Shown here: positions 51,926-60,849 of the stretch, piece after piece
How the letters are laid out: every line of letters starts with the position of its first letter
How positions within the stretch are numbered: the first letter of the stretch is position 1
Assembly: GCF_001905385.1 (NCBI RefSeq)
Contig: NZ_LIPF01000002.1
Span: 958,971-1,022,970, forward strand
DNA: 64,000 nucleotides
Source: Streptomyces sp. CB02414
Lineage (GTDB): Bacteria > Actinomycetota > Actinomycetes > Streptomycetales > Streptomycetaceae
Direction: 5' to 3'
Notes under the pieces: generated by a model
Databases searched by the model: none
The model's input: only the letters and a program-made list of their open reading frames with translations
What the model was told of the DNA's origin: nothing
Position numbers and translations under genes: made by a program

Positions 51926-52692
51926 GCCGGCATCACGGCGGGCACGTCCCCGTCGGGTCCCTGGTCGGTGGAGGGCTGCTGCTTGCGGGCGGCGACGGGC
52001 GGTACGGCGCCGGTGTCGGCCACGGCCTCCTCGCCCGCCTTGCGCTGCTCGTGGAAGGCGAGGATCTGCAGCTCGATGGAGAGGTCGACCTTGCGCACGT
52101 CGACGCCCTCGGGGACGTTCAGCACGGTCGGCGCGAAGTTCAGGATGGAGGTGACGCCGGCGGCCACGAGCCGGTCGCAGACCTGCTGGGCGGCGCCCGC
52201 GGGGGTCGCGATCACGCCGATGGAGACACCGTCGTCCTGGATGATCTTCTCCAGCTCGTCGGTGTGCTGCACCGGGATGCCCGCGACGGGCTTTCCGGCC
52301 ATTCCCGGATCGGCGTCGATGAGCGCGGCGACCCGGAAACCGCGGGAGGCGAACCCGCCGTAGTTGGCGAGCGCGGCGCCGAGGTTACCGATACCGACGA
52401 TCACAACCGGCCAGTCCTGGGTGAGCCCCAGTTCGCGCGAGATCTGGTAGACGAGATACTCGACGTCGTAGCCGACGCCCCTGGTCCCGTAGGAGCCGAG
52501 GTAGGAGAAGTCCTTGCGCAGTTTCGCGGAGTTGACTCCCGCCGCCGCCGCCAGTTCCTCGGAGGAGACCGTGGGCACCGAGCGCTCGGAGAGCGCGGTC
52601 AGCGCGCGGAGGTACAGCGGAAGCCTGGCGACGGTGGCCTCGGGAATCCCTCGGCTGCGGGTCGCCGGTCGGTGTGCTCGGCCAGTTGCCAC
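51922..52692 (-). CDS. rex: Redox-sensing transcriptional repressor Rex
   Basis: A 256-residue repressor that releases DNA when NADH rises. The N-terminal winged helix has RLPLYLRALTALSERSV and NSAKLRKDFSYLGSYGTRGVGYDV, and the Rossmann domain VVIVGIGNLGAALANYGGF. A C-terminal extension of about 35 residues follows the domain-swapped helix (ELQILAFHEQRKAG). GTG 52692 follows AGGAG. A Rex operator lies 80-97 bases upstream, so it represses itself and hemACD. Confidence 0.95.
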   Translation of the reverse strand: MATGRAHRPATRSRGIPEATVARLPLYLRALTALSERSVPTVSSEELAAAAGVNSAKLRKDFSYLGSYGTRGVGYDVEYLVYQISRELGLTQDWPVVIVGIGNLGAALANYGGFASRGFRVAALIDADPGMAGKPVAGIPVQHTDELEKIIQDDGVSIGVIATPAGAAQQVCDRLVAAGVTSILNFAPTVLNVPEGVDVRKVDLSIELQILAFHEQRKAGEEAVADTGAVPPVAARKQQPSTDQGPDGDVPAVMPA

Positions 52693-52721
52693 GGTGCTCC
52701 TGCGGGTAGAGCGGGGCTGTA

Positions 52722-52749
52722 GGCGGTCATACGTCCCTACATGACCGCC
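52722..52749 (-). other. 9-bp stem-loop in rex leader
   Basis: GGCGGTCAT (52722-52730) and ATGACCGCC (52741-52749) form a perfect 9-bp stem with a 10-base loop between the Rex operator and the rex start. A role in mRNA stability or as a second operator is possible. Confidence 0.35.
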
Positions 52750-52771
52750 CCGTCGAATGCAGGCTATGTCT

Positions 52772-52789
52772 TTGTGAACGCGTGCACAA
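52772..52789. promoter_or_regulatory. Rex operator (ROP) upstream of rex-hemACD
   Basis: TTGTGAACGCGTGCACAA fits the Rex consensus TTGTGAANNNNTTCACAA, with one mismatch in the right arm. Position and orientation match autoregulation of rex. Confidence 0.9.
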
Positions 52790-52966
52790 AGATGGTGTCC
52801 GATTTGCCCGGCCAACGTGACCGGGCTCACGCGCGCCCGGCGCACGAACCGGGAACCGGCGCGTACACGCACGCGTTCCTCTTCCATCGAGGGCAAAGCC
52901 GCACACGCTCCTCACGATCAACGCCCCCAAGACCAAGTCACCATCGATCCTAAGCGACCATCCGGA

Positions 52967-53335
52967 CTACTTGTACTGGTCGGTCAGTGCCTTGCGCAGG
53001 CGTTCCTCGTTCACACGCCAGAAGGTGTGCTGCCTGCCGTCGACCAGGACGACCGGGATCTGTTCCCAGTACTCGTCGTGGAGTTGGCGGTCCTCGGTGA
53101 TGTCCTTCCCCTCCCAGGGGACACCGAGGTCGGCACAGACCTTCTCGACGACCAGCTGTGCGTCATCACACAGATGACAGCCGGGTTTGCGGATGAGGGT
53201 GACGAGATGGTTCTCGGAGTGCTCGGGGGACTGAGCGGACTGCGGGGCCCCGTGCGCCTGCGGGGTCCCGTGCGGCTGCGGGTCCCGCGGGGCCTGCGGG
53301 CCGGTCGCGGGCTTTCGGCGGAAGAGGGGACTCAT
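52967..53335 (-). CDS. Glutaredoxin-like thioredoxin-fold protein (DUF836 type)
   Basis: A 122-residue protein. The first 40 residues are Pro/His/Gln-rich and disordered. A small thioredoxin fold follows with CPxC-like GCHLC (RKPGCHLCDDAQLVVEKVC) and the cis-Pro segment IPVVLVDGR. ATG 53335 (MSPLFRRKP) is chosen; an in-frame ATG at 53344 is possible. It sits upstream of rex on the same strand, which hints at a redox role. Confidence 0.8.
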   Translation of the reverse strand: MSPLFRRKPATGPQAPRDPQPHGTPQAHGAPQSAQSPEHSENHLVTLIRKPGCHLCDDAQLVVEKVCADLGVPWEGKDITEDRQLHDEYWEQIPVVLVDGRQHTFWRVNEERLRKALTDQYK

Positions 53336-53449
53336 GCCGGCCATTCTCCCGCGCGCGGCCGCCCTCGTAACGATGCGGTCGTCCAGAGTTCACAGCCTCC
53401 GAACCTCTCGACTCCGAAGCCCCCGAACAAACTGGCTATGCTCACGGAC

Positions 53450-54379
53450 ATGGCCGCTCTTCGATGGCTCACCCCCCGTAGGCGCTCCGCCACGGCGCGG
53501 AGCGTGTTGGCAGGCGAGGCCTCGGCGGAGGCAGCACGCAAATCCGCGCAGTCCGCGGAGGCGACCGCCCTCGACACCGGCGCGGAGCCCGAGTTCCCGG
53601 TCCACGGCGACGAGCGGGCGGCCGCCTTCTTCGACCTCGACAACACCGTGATGCAGGGCGCGGCGATCTTCCACTTCGGCCGGGGTCTGTACAAGCGGAA
53701 GTTCTTCGAGACCCGCGACCTCGCCCGGTTCGCCTGGCAGCAGGCGTGGTTCCGGCTCGCCGGGTTCGAGGACCCGGAGCACATGCAGGACGCCCGCGAC
53801 TCCGCGCTCTCGATCGTCAAGGGCCACCGCGTCTCCGAGCTGAGGTCGATCGGCGAGGAGATCTACGACGAGTACATGGCCGAACGGATCTGGCCGGGCA
53901 CCCGCGCCCTCGCCCAGGCCCACCTGGACGCCGGGCAGAAGGTCTGGCTGGTCACCGCGGCCCCGGTGGAGATCGCCCAGGTGATCGCCCGCCGCCTCGG
54001 GCTGACCGGCGCGCTGGGCACGGTGGCCGAGTCGATCGGCGGCGTCTACACGGGCAAGCTCGTCGGCGAACCCCTGCACGGCCCCGCGAAGGCGGAGGCG
54101 GTACGGGCGCTGGCGACGGCGGAGGGCCTGGACCTGCCCCGCTGCGCCGCCTACAGCGACTCCCACAACGACATCCCAATGCTGTCGCTGGTCGGCCACC
54201 CGTACGCGATCAATCCGGACTCCAAGCTGCGCAAGCACGCCCGGGAGCTGGAGTGGCGGCTGCGGGACTACCGCACCGGCCGCAAGGCGGCCAAGGTCGG
54301 CATCCCGGCGGCCGCGGGCGTCGGCGCCGTGGCCGGCGGCACCGCGGCGGCCATCGCGCTGCACCGCCGCCGCCGCTGA
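53450..54379 (+). CDS. HAD-IB family phosphatase (SerB-like)
   Basis: A 309-residue HAD hydrolase. Motif I is AFFDLDNTVMQG (Asp-x-Asp), motif II WLVTAAP, and motifs III/IV are AYSDSHNDIPML. A C-terminal Gly/Ala helix with HRRRR tail (PAAAGVGAVAGGTAAAIAL) looks like a membrane anchor. ATG 53450 gives MAALRWLTPRRR; ATG 53438 is also in frame. Similar to actinobacterial HAD-IB proteins of unknown substrate located next to bldN. Confidence 0.85.
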   Translation: MAALRWLTPRRRSATARSVLAGEASAEAARKSAQSAEATALDTGAEPEFPVHGDERAAAFFDLDNTVMQGAAIFHFGRGLYKRKFFETRDLARFAWQQAWFRLAGFEDPEHMQDARDSALSIVKGHRVSELRSIGEEIYDEYMAERIWPGTRALAQAHLDAGQKVWLVTAAPVEIAQVIARRLGLTGALGTVAESIGGVYTGKLVGEPLHGPAKAEAVRALATAEGLDLPRCAAYSDSHNDIPMLSLVGHPYAINPDSKLRKHARELEWRLRDYRTGRKAAKVGIPAAAGVGAVAGGTAAAIALHRRRR

Positions 54380-54698
54380 CCGCACCCCGTCGTTGGGCCA
54401 ATCGATGTGACGTACCCCCGAGGCAGCCTCTCCAGTCCCCTTTCCTCACATCGACCACAACACGCTCTGTAGTCACACGGAATCCGAACCGATCCGGTCA
54501 TCAACCGATCACTCTGTCGCAGCTGATCGAGCGTCAATCGGGCACGGAAGCGACGTAATCGATGATTTGAGCAACTGGGCGTAGCAGTGCCTGCACGAAG
54601 CGTTATTCTCCTCAGACGCATTCCGGCACCCCACCTTCGCTACGACGGGTGAATGGTTCCGTACTGCACGTGATGGAAGCTCTGCCTCTGGGAGTCCC
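54380..54698 (+). promoter_or_regulatory. 319-base gene-free region upstream of bldN
   Basis: It holds the bldN promoter region. No ORF with a good start was found. bldN is an established target of BldD in Streptomyces, so a BldD site is expected here, but I did not identify one with confidence. The only strong translation signal is GGGAG just before GTG 54699. Confidence 0.45.
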
Positions 54699-55490
54699 GT
54701 GTACCCACACGTCGGGGTTGACGCCTCGGGCCTGGCTACGCTGCGCGCAACGGTCAAAACAGCCCAAGACCTGTTGCGCGGCTTCGTCCCCACCGCGTAC
54801 GCCGTCCCCGCCCTCGCCACGGCCACCGTCCCCGCCGGCCCTTGCTACGCACTGGCCGACTCGGGCGCCGCCGTCGGCAGACGGGCGCGGTCGTCCTCGT
54901 CCGGGGCCGCCGCCACCCACCGGCGCCCCGCCGCCGACAGCGACAGCGCCCGCATGATGGACCTGGTCGAACGGGCCCAGGCCGGCGAGGCCGAGGCCTT
55001 CGGCCGGCTCTACGACCAGTACAGCGACACCGTGTACCGCTACATCTACTACCGGGTGGGCGGCAAGGCGACCGCCGAGGACCTCACCAGCGAGACCTTC
55101 CTGCGGGCTCTGCGGCGCATCGGCACCTTCACCTGGCAGGGCCGCGACTTCGGCGCCTGGCTGGTGACCATCGCCCGCAACCTCGTCGCCGACCACTTCA
55201 AGTCCAGCCGCTTCCGGCTGGAGGTCACCACCGGCGAGATGCTCGACGCCAACGAGGTCGAGCGGTCCCCCGAGGACTCCGTCCTCGAGTCCCTCTCCAA
55301 CGCCGCCCTGCTGGACGCCGTACGACGGCTCAACCCGCAGCAGCAGGAGTGCGTGACCCTGCGCTTCCTCCAGGGCCTCTCGGTCGCCGAAACCGCCCGG
55401 GTCATGGGCAAGAACGAGGGTGCCATCAAGACGCTCCAGTACCGGGCCGTACGCACCCTCGCCCGGCTCCTCCCGGACGACGCGCGCTGA
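54699..55490 (+). CDS. bldN: RNA polymerase sigma factor BldN (ECF, made as pro-protein)
   Basis: A 263-residue developmental sigma factor needed for aerial hyphae (bldM, chaplin and rodlin genes). The first 86 or so residues precede sigma region 2 and are the removable pro-sequence (VGVDASGLATLRATVKTAQ...). Region 2 is MMDLVERAQAGEAEAFGRLYDQYSDTVYRYIYYRVG and region 4 RRLNPQQQECVTLRFLQGLSVAETARVMGKNEGAIKTLQYRA. GTG 54699. The anti-sigma gene rsbN follows. Confidence 0.95.
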   Translation: MYPHVGVDASGLATLRATVKTAQDLLRGFVPTAYAVPALATATVPAGPCYALADSGAAVGRRARSSSSGAAATHRRPAADSDSARMMDLVERAQAGEAEAFGRLYDQYSDTVYRYIYYRVGGKATAEDLTSETFLRALRRIGTFTWQGRDFGAWLVTIARNLVADHFKSSRFRLEVTTGEMLDANEVERSPEDSVLESLSNAALLDAVRRLNPQQQECVTLRFLQGLSVAETARVMGKNEGAIKTLQYRAVRTLARLLPDDAR

Positions 55491-55575
55491 GAGCTCTCCC
55501 GGCGCTCACCCTTCGCGTTCCCCAAGTCACCCCTGGTGAAAGTCCGTTGAGACAGCGGTCCGATCATCCACCGTC

Positions 55576-55602
55576 CGTAACCCAAGTGCCGCGCCACTCG
55601 TT
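55576..55602 (+). promoter_or_regulatory. Candidate BldN-dependent promoter of rsbN
   Basis: CGTAAC at 55576-55581 and CGTT at 55599-55602, 17 bases apart, resemble the BldN promoter consensus (CGTAAC then CGTTG). It lies about 130 bases upstream of rsbN, in keeping with the known dependence of rsbN on its own sigma factor. Confidence 0.55.
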
Positions 55603-55734
55603 GTGCGGGATGCAGGCTCCCTGTGGTCACCCCCTGGCCGACTCCGATCACACGATCGGGTGGTTCCGGTCGGGGTGTGCAACCCTCAGGACCCCCTGGG
55701 GAGTCGACCGTCATGACGAGAGGAGGTGCCGCCA

Positions 55735-56979
55735 GTGATCGCGAACGTATCGGCACACCGGCGGGCGAACGCCTTCGCCCAGGCTCTGGAGGAGCAGTCC
55801 GATCCCGGGGCGGCGGCCGAGCAGTCCGGAGGTCCGGCAACCGCCGGATCCACCGGGGAACAGACCGAGCAGGGTCGTCTGTTGACCCTTGCCACCGGCC
55901 TGGAGACACTGCCGCGGCCCGAGCTTGATCCCGAGGTCAAGGTCGTCCAGCGGGCCCAGCTGGTGGCCGCGTTCGAGGCCATGCTCCAGGAGGGCACCGC
56001 GGGCGGAGCGGCGGACCCTTCGGTTCCCGAACAGCGCCGGGCGCGCGGCACCCACCGGGCGGCCCCGCTGAAGAGGTTCCGGCCGCGCTCGCGGCTGGCG
56101 AAGGGCCTCACCGCGGGCGGGCTGAGCGTGAGCGTGGCCGCCGGAGCCTTCGGCGGAGTCGCCGCAGCCAGTTCGGACGCCCTGCCCGGTGACTCGCTCT
56201 ACGGCCTCAAGCGCGGCATAGAGGACTTCCGCCTCGGCCTCGCCGACGGGGACGACGAGCGCGGCCGGGCCTACCTGGACCTGGCGTCCACCCGGCTGAA
56301 CGAGGCACGCAGGCTGATGGAGCGCGGCCGCAGCGGCTCCCTCGACCACGAGTCCCTCGGCGAGATCCGCCGCGCCCTGTCCGGCATGCGGCACGACGCC
56401 TCCGAGGGCCACCGGCTGCTCAGCGCGGTCTACGCACGCGACCCCGGCTCCCTGGCCCCCATGCAGGCCCTCTCCACCTTCTCCCGCTCCCACCGGGAGA
56501 CCTGGGGAGCCCTGCGCGACCGGCTGCCCGTGCAGTTGGGGGACGTCAGCGAGCAGGTGTCGTCGGTGTTCGACGCCATAGAGGACGACGTGGCGCCGCT
56601 GCAGTCCATGCTGCCGCAGCCGCCGGACCGGGAAACCGGCGGCACGGACGACGGCCGCCCGGGCAGCTCCGGATCGGCGACCAGCGACGCCCCCGGCTCC
56701 GGCGGTCACTCGTCGGCGCCCAGCACCGGCGACGACGGCACCTCCGAGCGCGGGCGCACGGACAGCGGCCGGCCGAGCGAGTCCACCGGCTCCGGCCAGG
56801 AGAACGACGGCCTGCTCGGCGGCGGCACGGGCGGCCTGCTCGACCCGCCCGAGGCCAGCAGCCCCGCCTCCCCGTCCACGGGCGACAACACCCCGCCCGC
56901 CCAGCCGGACGTCACCCTCCCGCCCCTCCTCCCGGGCCTCCTGCCCGGCCTGGGCATCGAGGCGGACGACACGGAGTGA
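55735..56979 (+). CDS. rsbN: Anti-sigma factor RsbN
   Basis: A 414-residue membrane anti-sigma factor for BldN. The N-terminal cytosolic domain binds the sigma factor (IANVSAHRRANAFAQALEEQ ... ELDPEVKVVQRAQLVAAFEAML). One TM helix lies at about 118-140 (GLTAGGLSVSVAAGAFGGV). The external DUF5667-type helical domain follows (LPGDSLYGLKRGIEDFRLGLA, RAYLDLASTRLNEARRLMERG), and then a long Ser/Gly/Pro tail. GTG 55735 is 8 bases after GGAGG; GTG 55726 overlaps that site. Confidence 0.92.
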   Translation: MIANVSAHRRANAFAQALEEQSDPGAAAEQSGGPATAGSTGEQTEQGRLLTLATGLETLPRPELDPEVKVVQRAQLVAAFEAMLQEGTAGGAADPSVPEQRRARGTHRAAPLKRFRPRSRLAKGLTAGGLSVSVAAGAFGGVAAASSDALPGDSLYGLKRGIEDFRLGLADGDDERGRAYLDLASTRLNEARRLMERGRSGSLDHESLGEIRRALSGMRHDASEGHRLLSAVYARDPGSLAPMQALSTFSRSHRETWGALRDRLPVQLGDVSEQVSSVFDAIEDDVAPLQSMLPQPPDRETGGTDDGRPGSSGSATSDAPGSGGHSSAPSTGDDGTSERGRTDSGRPSESTGSGQENDGLLGGGTGGLLDPPEASSPASPSTGDNTPPAQPDVTLPPLLPGLLPGLGIEADDTE

Positions 56980-56984
56980 GCACG

Positions 56985-57015
56985 TGGGGGCGCCCCTGCA
57001 CGAGGGGCGCCCCCA
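56985..57015. terminator. Convergent terminator between rsbN and acyltransferase gene
   Basis: TGGGGGCGCCCCT (56985-56997) pairs perfectly with AGGGGCGCCCCCA (57003-57015), loop GCACG, between stops at 56979 and 57041. Confidence 0.85.
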
Positions 57016-57040
57016 TCGCCGTCTCAGAAGAACCCTCGTC

Positions 57041-58108
57041 TCAGAAGAACACCGACCTCCGCTGCACCAGCAACTTGTACAGCGTGTGCTGGATCTGCTC
57101 CCGCACCTGATCCGTCAGGTTGAACATCAGCATCGGGTCCTCGGCCGCCTCCGCCGGATAGCCGTCCGTCGGGATCGGCTCACCGAACTGGATCGTCCAC
57201 TTCGTCGGCAACGGCACCGCACCCAGCGGCCCCAGCCACGGGAAGGTCGGCGTCAGCGGGAAGTACGGGAAGCCCAGCAGCCGCGCCAGCGTCTTGGCGT
57301 TGCCGATCATCGGGTAGATCTCCTCCGCGCCGACGATCGAGCACGGAATGATCGGCGCACCCTGCCGCAGCGCCGTCGACACGAAGCCGCCCCGCCCGAA
57401 ACGCTGGAGCTTGTAACGCTCGCTGAACGGCTTGCCGATGCCCTTGAAGCCCTCCGGCATCACCCCGACCAGCTCACCCTGGGCAAGCAGCCGTTCGGCG
57501 TCCTCCGCGCAGGCCAGCGTGTGCCCCAGCTTGCGGGCCAGCTCGTTGACCACCGGCAGGACGAACACCAGGTCCGCCGCCAGCAGCCGCAGATGCCGGT
57601 CGGCCGGATGGTGGTCGTGCACGGCGACCTGCATCATCAGGCCGTCCAGCGGCAGCGTCCCCGAGTGGTTCGCCACGATCAGCGCCCCGCCCTCGGCCGG
57701 GATGTTCTCCACGCCCTTCACCTCGACCCGGAAGTACTTCTCGTACACCGGGCGGAGCATGGACATCAGCACCTGGTCGGTGAGCTCGGCGTCGTAGCCG
57801 AAGTCGTCGACCTCGTAATCACCGGTGAGACGGCGGCGCAGGAAGGCCAGGCCGCCCGCCACGCGCCGCTCCAGCCCTCCGTCCCCTTCCTCGGACGACC
57901 GCGGCTCGGGCGTCACGGCCTCGCCGTCCTCGGCGGCCCCCCGCACCGGCAGCGGCTGTACCTCCCGGACCGGCACGGACTCCGCCGAGCCCTTGCGCCG
58001 GCTCCCCGTACCCCGGCGCCGGGCCGGGCGCTGGGCCGCGTTCCCCCCGCTGCCGCCGCTCCCCCGCGACCGGTCGTCGTCGAACGGAATGACCTTGGCG
58101 TCCGCCAT
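57041..58108 (-). CDS. Lysophospholipid acyltransferase family protein (PlsC-like)
   Basis: A 355-residue acyltransferase. The first 90 residues are disordered and basic (DDDRSRGSGG, RPARRRGTG), then comes a PlsC domain: VANHSGTLPLDGLMM (the His...Asp block, with six rather than four residues between His and Asp), VGVMPEGFKG (EGT-like motif) and GAPIIPCSIVGAEE. The altered spacing recurs in this actinobacterial subgroup as I know it. ATG 58108; the gene follows the epimerase gene with a 14-base gap. Confidence 0.83.
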   Translation of the reverse strand: MADAKVIPFDDDRSRGSGGSGGNAAQRPARRRGTGSRRKGSAESVPVREVQPLPVRGAAEDGEAVTPEPRSSEEGDGGLERRVAGGLAFLRRRLTGDYEVDDFGYDAELTDQVLMSMLRPVYEKYFRVEVKGVENIPAEGGALIVANHSGTLPLDGLMMQVAVHDHHPADRHLRLLAADLVFVLPVVNELARKLGHTLACAEDAERLLAQGELVGVMPEGFKGIGKPFSERYKLQRFGRGGFVSTALRQGAPIIPCSIVGAEEIYPMIGNAKTLARLLGFPYFPLTPTFPWLGPLGAVPLPTKWTIQFGEPIPTDGYPAEAAEDPMLMFNLTDQVREQIQHTLYKLLVQRRSVFF

Positions 58109-58122
58109 CGTTGATGCGCTCC

Positions 58123-59184
58123 TCAGTTGGCGCTCTGCGTCGGGAGGTGGCCGCTGCCCCGCAGGGACAGCTCCGCGATCCGGTCGACGGCCCCCGCGAG
58201 GGCCTCGGGCGGCAGCAGACCCGCGCCACGGCCGCGCGCGAAGTCCGCGAACGCCCCGGCCGTCGAGTACTTCGGCCGGAAACCCAGGGTCTCGCGCATC
58301 TGCGTGGTGTCCACCACCCGCCCGTGGGTGAGCAGCCGGATCTGCTCGGGGGAGAAGTCCGTCATCCCCAGCGTACGCACGAGCGAGCCCGCCCAGGTGA
58401 CCGCGGGCAGCAGCAGCGGCACCGTCGGGCGGCCCAGCCGGCGCGAGCACTGGGAGAGCGTCAGGACACCGTCGCCCGCGATGTTGAAGGTGCCGCTGTT
58501 CAGCGTGCCCCGCCGCGGCTCGTGCGAGGAGATCCGCAGCACCTCGATCACGTCGTCCTCGTGCACGAACTGCAGCCGCGGGTCGTAGCCGAACACCGTC
58601 GGCAGCACCGGCAGCCCGAAGTACGAGGCGAGCGGCGTGTCCGCGGCCGGCCCCAGGATGTTGGCGAACCGCAGCACGGTCACCGCGACATCCGGACGGC
58701 GCCGGGCGAAGCCCCGCACGTACCCCTCGACCTCGACGGCGTCCTTGGCGAAGCCGCCGCTGGGCAGCGACTTGGGCGCGGTGGTCTCCGTGCAGACGGC
58801 CGGGTCGCGCGGCGCGGACCCGTAGACGTTCGTACTGGACTTCACCACCAGCCGCCGCACGGCCGGCGACTTCTGGCAGGCACCGAGCAGCTGCATCGTG
58901 CCGATGACGTTGGTCTCCTTGACCGACGTACGGCTGCCGCTGCCCAGCGGGGTGCCCGTGACGTCCAGGTGGACGACGGTGTCGGCCCCCGTCTCCGCGA
59001 GGATGCGCCCGATCGCCGACTGCCGGATGTCGGCCTGGACGAACTCGGCGCCGCCCAGATGATGCTCCGGCGCGACGGCGTCCACACCGACCACCCGGTC
59101 CACGTCGGGATCACGCTGGATGCGCCGGACGAACCGGCCGCCCAGCTGACGGGCCACTCCGGTCACGAGCACGACCTTGCCCAA
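58123..59184 (-). CDS. NAD-dependent epimerase/dehydratase (extended SDR)
   Basis: A 353-residue extended SDR. The nucleotide motif is VVLVTGVARQLGGRF (TGxxxxLG), DTVVHLDVTGTPLG is the next strand, and VKSSTNVYGSAP holds the active-site Ser/Tyr region, although YxxxK is replaced by FAKDAVEVEGYVRGF, so catalysis is doubtful. The start is TTG 59184 with GGAAGGAAGG upstream. It is co-transcribed with the acyltransferase gene, which suggests lipid metabolism. Confidence 0.8.
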   Translation of the reverse strand: MGKVVLVTGVARQLGGRFVRRIQRDPDVDRVVGVDAVAPEHHLGGAEFVQADIRQSAIGRILAETGADTVVHLDVTGTPLGSGSRTSVKETNVIGTMQLLGACQKSPAVRRLVVKSSTNVYGSAPRDPAVCTETTAPKSLPSGGFAKDAVEVEGYVRGFARRRPDVAVTVLRFANILGPAADTPLASYFGLPVLPTVFGYDPRLQFVHEDDVIEVLRISSHEPRRGTLNSGTFNIAGDGVLTLSQCSRRLGRPTVPLLLPAVTWAGSLVRTLGMTDFSPEQIRLLTHGRVVDTTQMRETLGFRPKYSTAGAFADFARGRGAGLLPPEALAGAVDRIAELSLRGSGHLPTQSAN

Positions 59185-59328
59185 GATCAGCGCCTTCCTT
59201 CCGCCCTGCTGCGTACCCTGCCGCGTTCCCCGCCTGCGGGCCAACTTAGCCGGTCGGCGTTGCGCTGTGATGACCGACGGACGCGGCAAGTGACGAGAAT
59301 TCGCACCCGGCCCGGGCCCGGTACGACT

Positions 59329-59360
59329 GTGGCCCCCCACCGGATGCGGTGGGGGGCCAC
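59329..59360. terminator. Strong terminator downstream of bS22 gene
   Basis: GTGGCCCCCCACCG (59329-59342) pairs perfectly over 14 bp with 59347-59360, loop GATG. It lies 27 bases beyond the stop of the bS22 gene on the reverse strand. Confidence 0.85.
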
Positions 59361-59386
59361 AGACCACGCTGACGGCGCAGCGTCGC

Positions 59387-59485
59387 TTACTTCTTGTTGC
59401 GACGCTGAACGCGCGTGCGCTTCAGCAGCTTGCGGTGCTTCTTCTTGGCCATCCGCTTACGCCGCTTCTTGATAACAGAGCCCAC
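59387..59485 (-). CDS. Small ribosomal subunit protein bS22 (AURKAIP1/COX24 domain)
   Basis: A 32-residue, extremely basic peptide from GTG 59485: [19 protein letters not shown] and then a tail ending RRNKK. It matches the actinobacterial 30S protein bS22 first seen in mycobacterial ribosome structures and previously annotated as an AURKAIP1/COX24-domain protein. More than half of its residues are Lys or Arg. It is shorter than usual gene-finder limits and is followed by a perfect terminator. Confidence 0.92.
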   Translation of the reverse strand: MGSVIKKRRKRMAKKKHRKLLKRTRVQRRNKK

Positions 59486-59593
59486 GACTACCCTCGCTCA
59501 CTTCTCATCACTCGGTTGGTGAGCGCCATGGGCCCACACGACCTACGAGGGGCCAGCCTACCCGCCCGAGCGCTGAGGTCGTAATCGAGGTCG

Positions 59594-59806
59594 TCAGGCC
59601 GTTTCCACCCCCACGTAACTCTCCCGGAGGTACTCGTGAACCGCTTGCTCCGGGACGCGGAACGACCGTCCCACCCGGATCGCGGGCAGATGACCGCTGT
59701 GCACCAACCGGTACACGGTCATCTTGGACACGCGCATCACCGAGGCGACCTCCGCCACGGTAAGGAACTGAACCTCGTTCAGAGGCCTTTCGCCAGCTGC
59801 AGCCAT
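59594..59806 (-). CDS. BldC-like small MerR-type HTH DNA-binding protein
   Basis: A 70-residue single-domain regulator with a winged-HTH of the excisionase/BldC type (FLTVAEVASVMRVSKMTVYRLVHSG, LPAIRVGRSFRVPEQAVHEYL). ATG 59806 gives MAAAGERPLNEVQ; an in-frame ATG at 59887 would add 27 residues not typical for the family. In S. coelicolor the gene in this neighbourhood (near bldN) is a BldC paralogue (BdtA, as I recall). It probably binds DNA as head-to-tail oligomers. Confidence 0.85.
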   Translation of the reverse strand: MAAAGERPLNEVQFLTVAEVASVMRVSKMTVYRLVHSGHLPAIRVGRSFRVPEQAVHEYLRESYVGVETA

Positions 59807-59935
59807 GACACACCTGAACCTTCCGCACTCGACGGCCACCGGCTTCCCCTTCCGGTGACTCTTCGTCGCTGCGTGCTCACTCCCCAATGTAGGGGCGGGT
59901 GATGCGAGTGGGGAAGAGGTGCACCCATCACATCC

Positions 59936-60778
59936 CTACCGTGACAGACACGCCCGATTGAGTACGTAGCGGGTAAGCGGCCGGTAGTACTCAGACCGCA
60001 CACCGTCATCAAGTGGAACGACCACGGACAGGGACCCCTCGGCCTCACCGACGAAGAGCGCGGGATCGTTCGTATCGGCCGGCCCGATCGCCTCGAACCC
60101 CAGCTGACCTGCACCGCAGGCCCACCCGTGGTCCCCGATCACCAACTCGGGCAGCGGCCCGCCGACGTGGGCCGCGGCAGCCAGCGCGGTACGAACCGGG
60201 AGCGGCGAATGCGTGTGCGCGCCGGGCTCACCACCGGCGCGCCCGGCGCCGGGTTCCCGCACCAACGCGACTCCCCGGACGTAGTCGAGGTTGTACGTGC
60301 GTAGACCGAACCGGGTCGTTATGTCGACACTGCGACCCTGCGCCGGGGTGAGGACGGCACATCCCGCCGCCGACAACGCCTCGGCCAAGGCGACGTAGAA
60401 ACCGAGCAGCCGGTGCGGGTGCCCGGTGCCGAGGAGCACCGGACCGCGACGCTCAGCTACGGCGGCGAGCCGTCCGGCGAACGCGTCCAGAGCCGCCAGC
60501 GTCCGGTCCGGATCGATCACGTCCTGGCCCTCGGTCCGACACGGATCGGCTGAAACCCCGCATCTGTCCGCCATCAGCCCGAGCAGCTCCCGGAGCCCCC
60601 AGTCCCGCTCCGGATCGATCCCGATCAGCACCCGCGGGTCCCGCGCCGCGAACAACCGGTAACTCCGCAGACTCACCTCCCGGGAAGTCGCCACCACCCC
60701 GGCAAGACGAACGTCGAGAAGATGAGCCCGAAGAGCTCGACGGGTCAGCACGAACCCGATGCTGCCGGGCCCAGCCAT
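59936..60778 (-). CDS. Conserved actinobacterial protein, putative phosphatase
   Basis: A 280-residue soluble protein not recognised with certainty. Conserved-looking motifs are GFVLTRRALRAHLLDVRLAG, LLGTGHPHRLLGFYVALAEAL (about 118-138) and LVIGDHGWACGAGQLGFEAIG (about 212-232). His and Asp residues in the last two could bind metal. Database relatives are often called phosphatase; I have no independent evidence. ATG 60778. Confidence 0.6.
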   Translation of the reverse strand: MAGPGSIGFVLTRRALRAHLLDVRLAGVVATSREVSLRSYRLFAARDPRVLIGIDPERDWGLRELLGLMADRCGVSADPCRTEGQDVIDPDRTLAALDAFAGRLAAVAERRGPVLLGTGHPHRLLGFYVALAEALSAAGCAVLTPAQGRSVDITTRFGLRTYNLDYVRGVALVREPGAGRAGGEPGAHTHSPLPVRTALAAAAHVGGPLPELVIGDHGWACGAGQLGFEAIGPADTNDPALFVGEAEGSLSVVVPLDDGVRSEYYRPLTRYVLNRACLSR

Positions 60779-60849
60779 CGCCCGGGTGAGGAACGCGGCA
60801 ATCTACCCACGGTCGGCGTAACGTTCCCGCTCCCTCCAGCGGCACCCCG

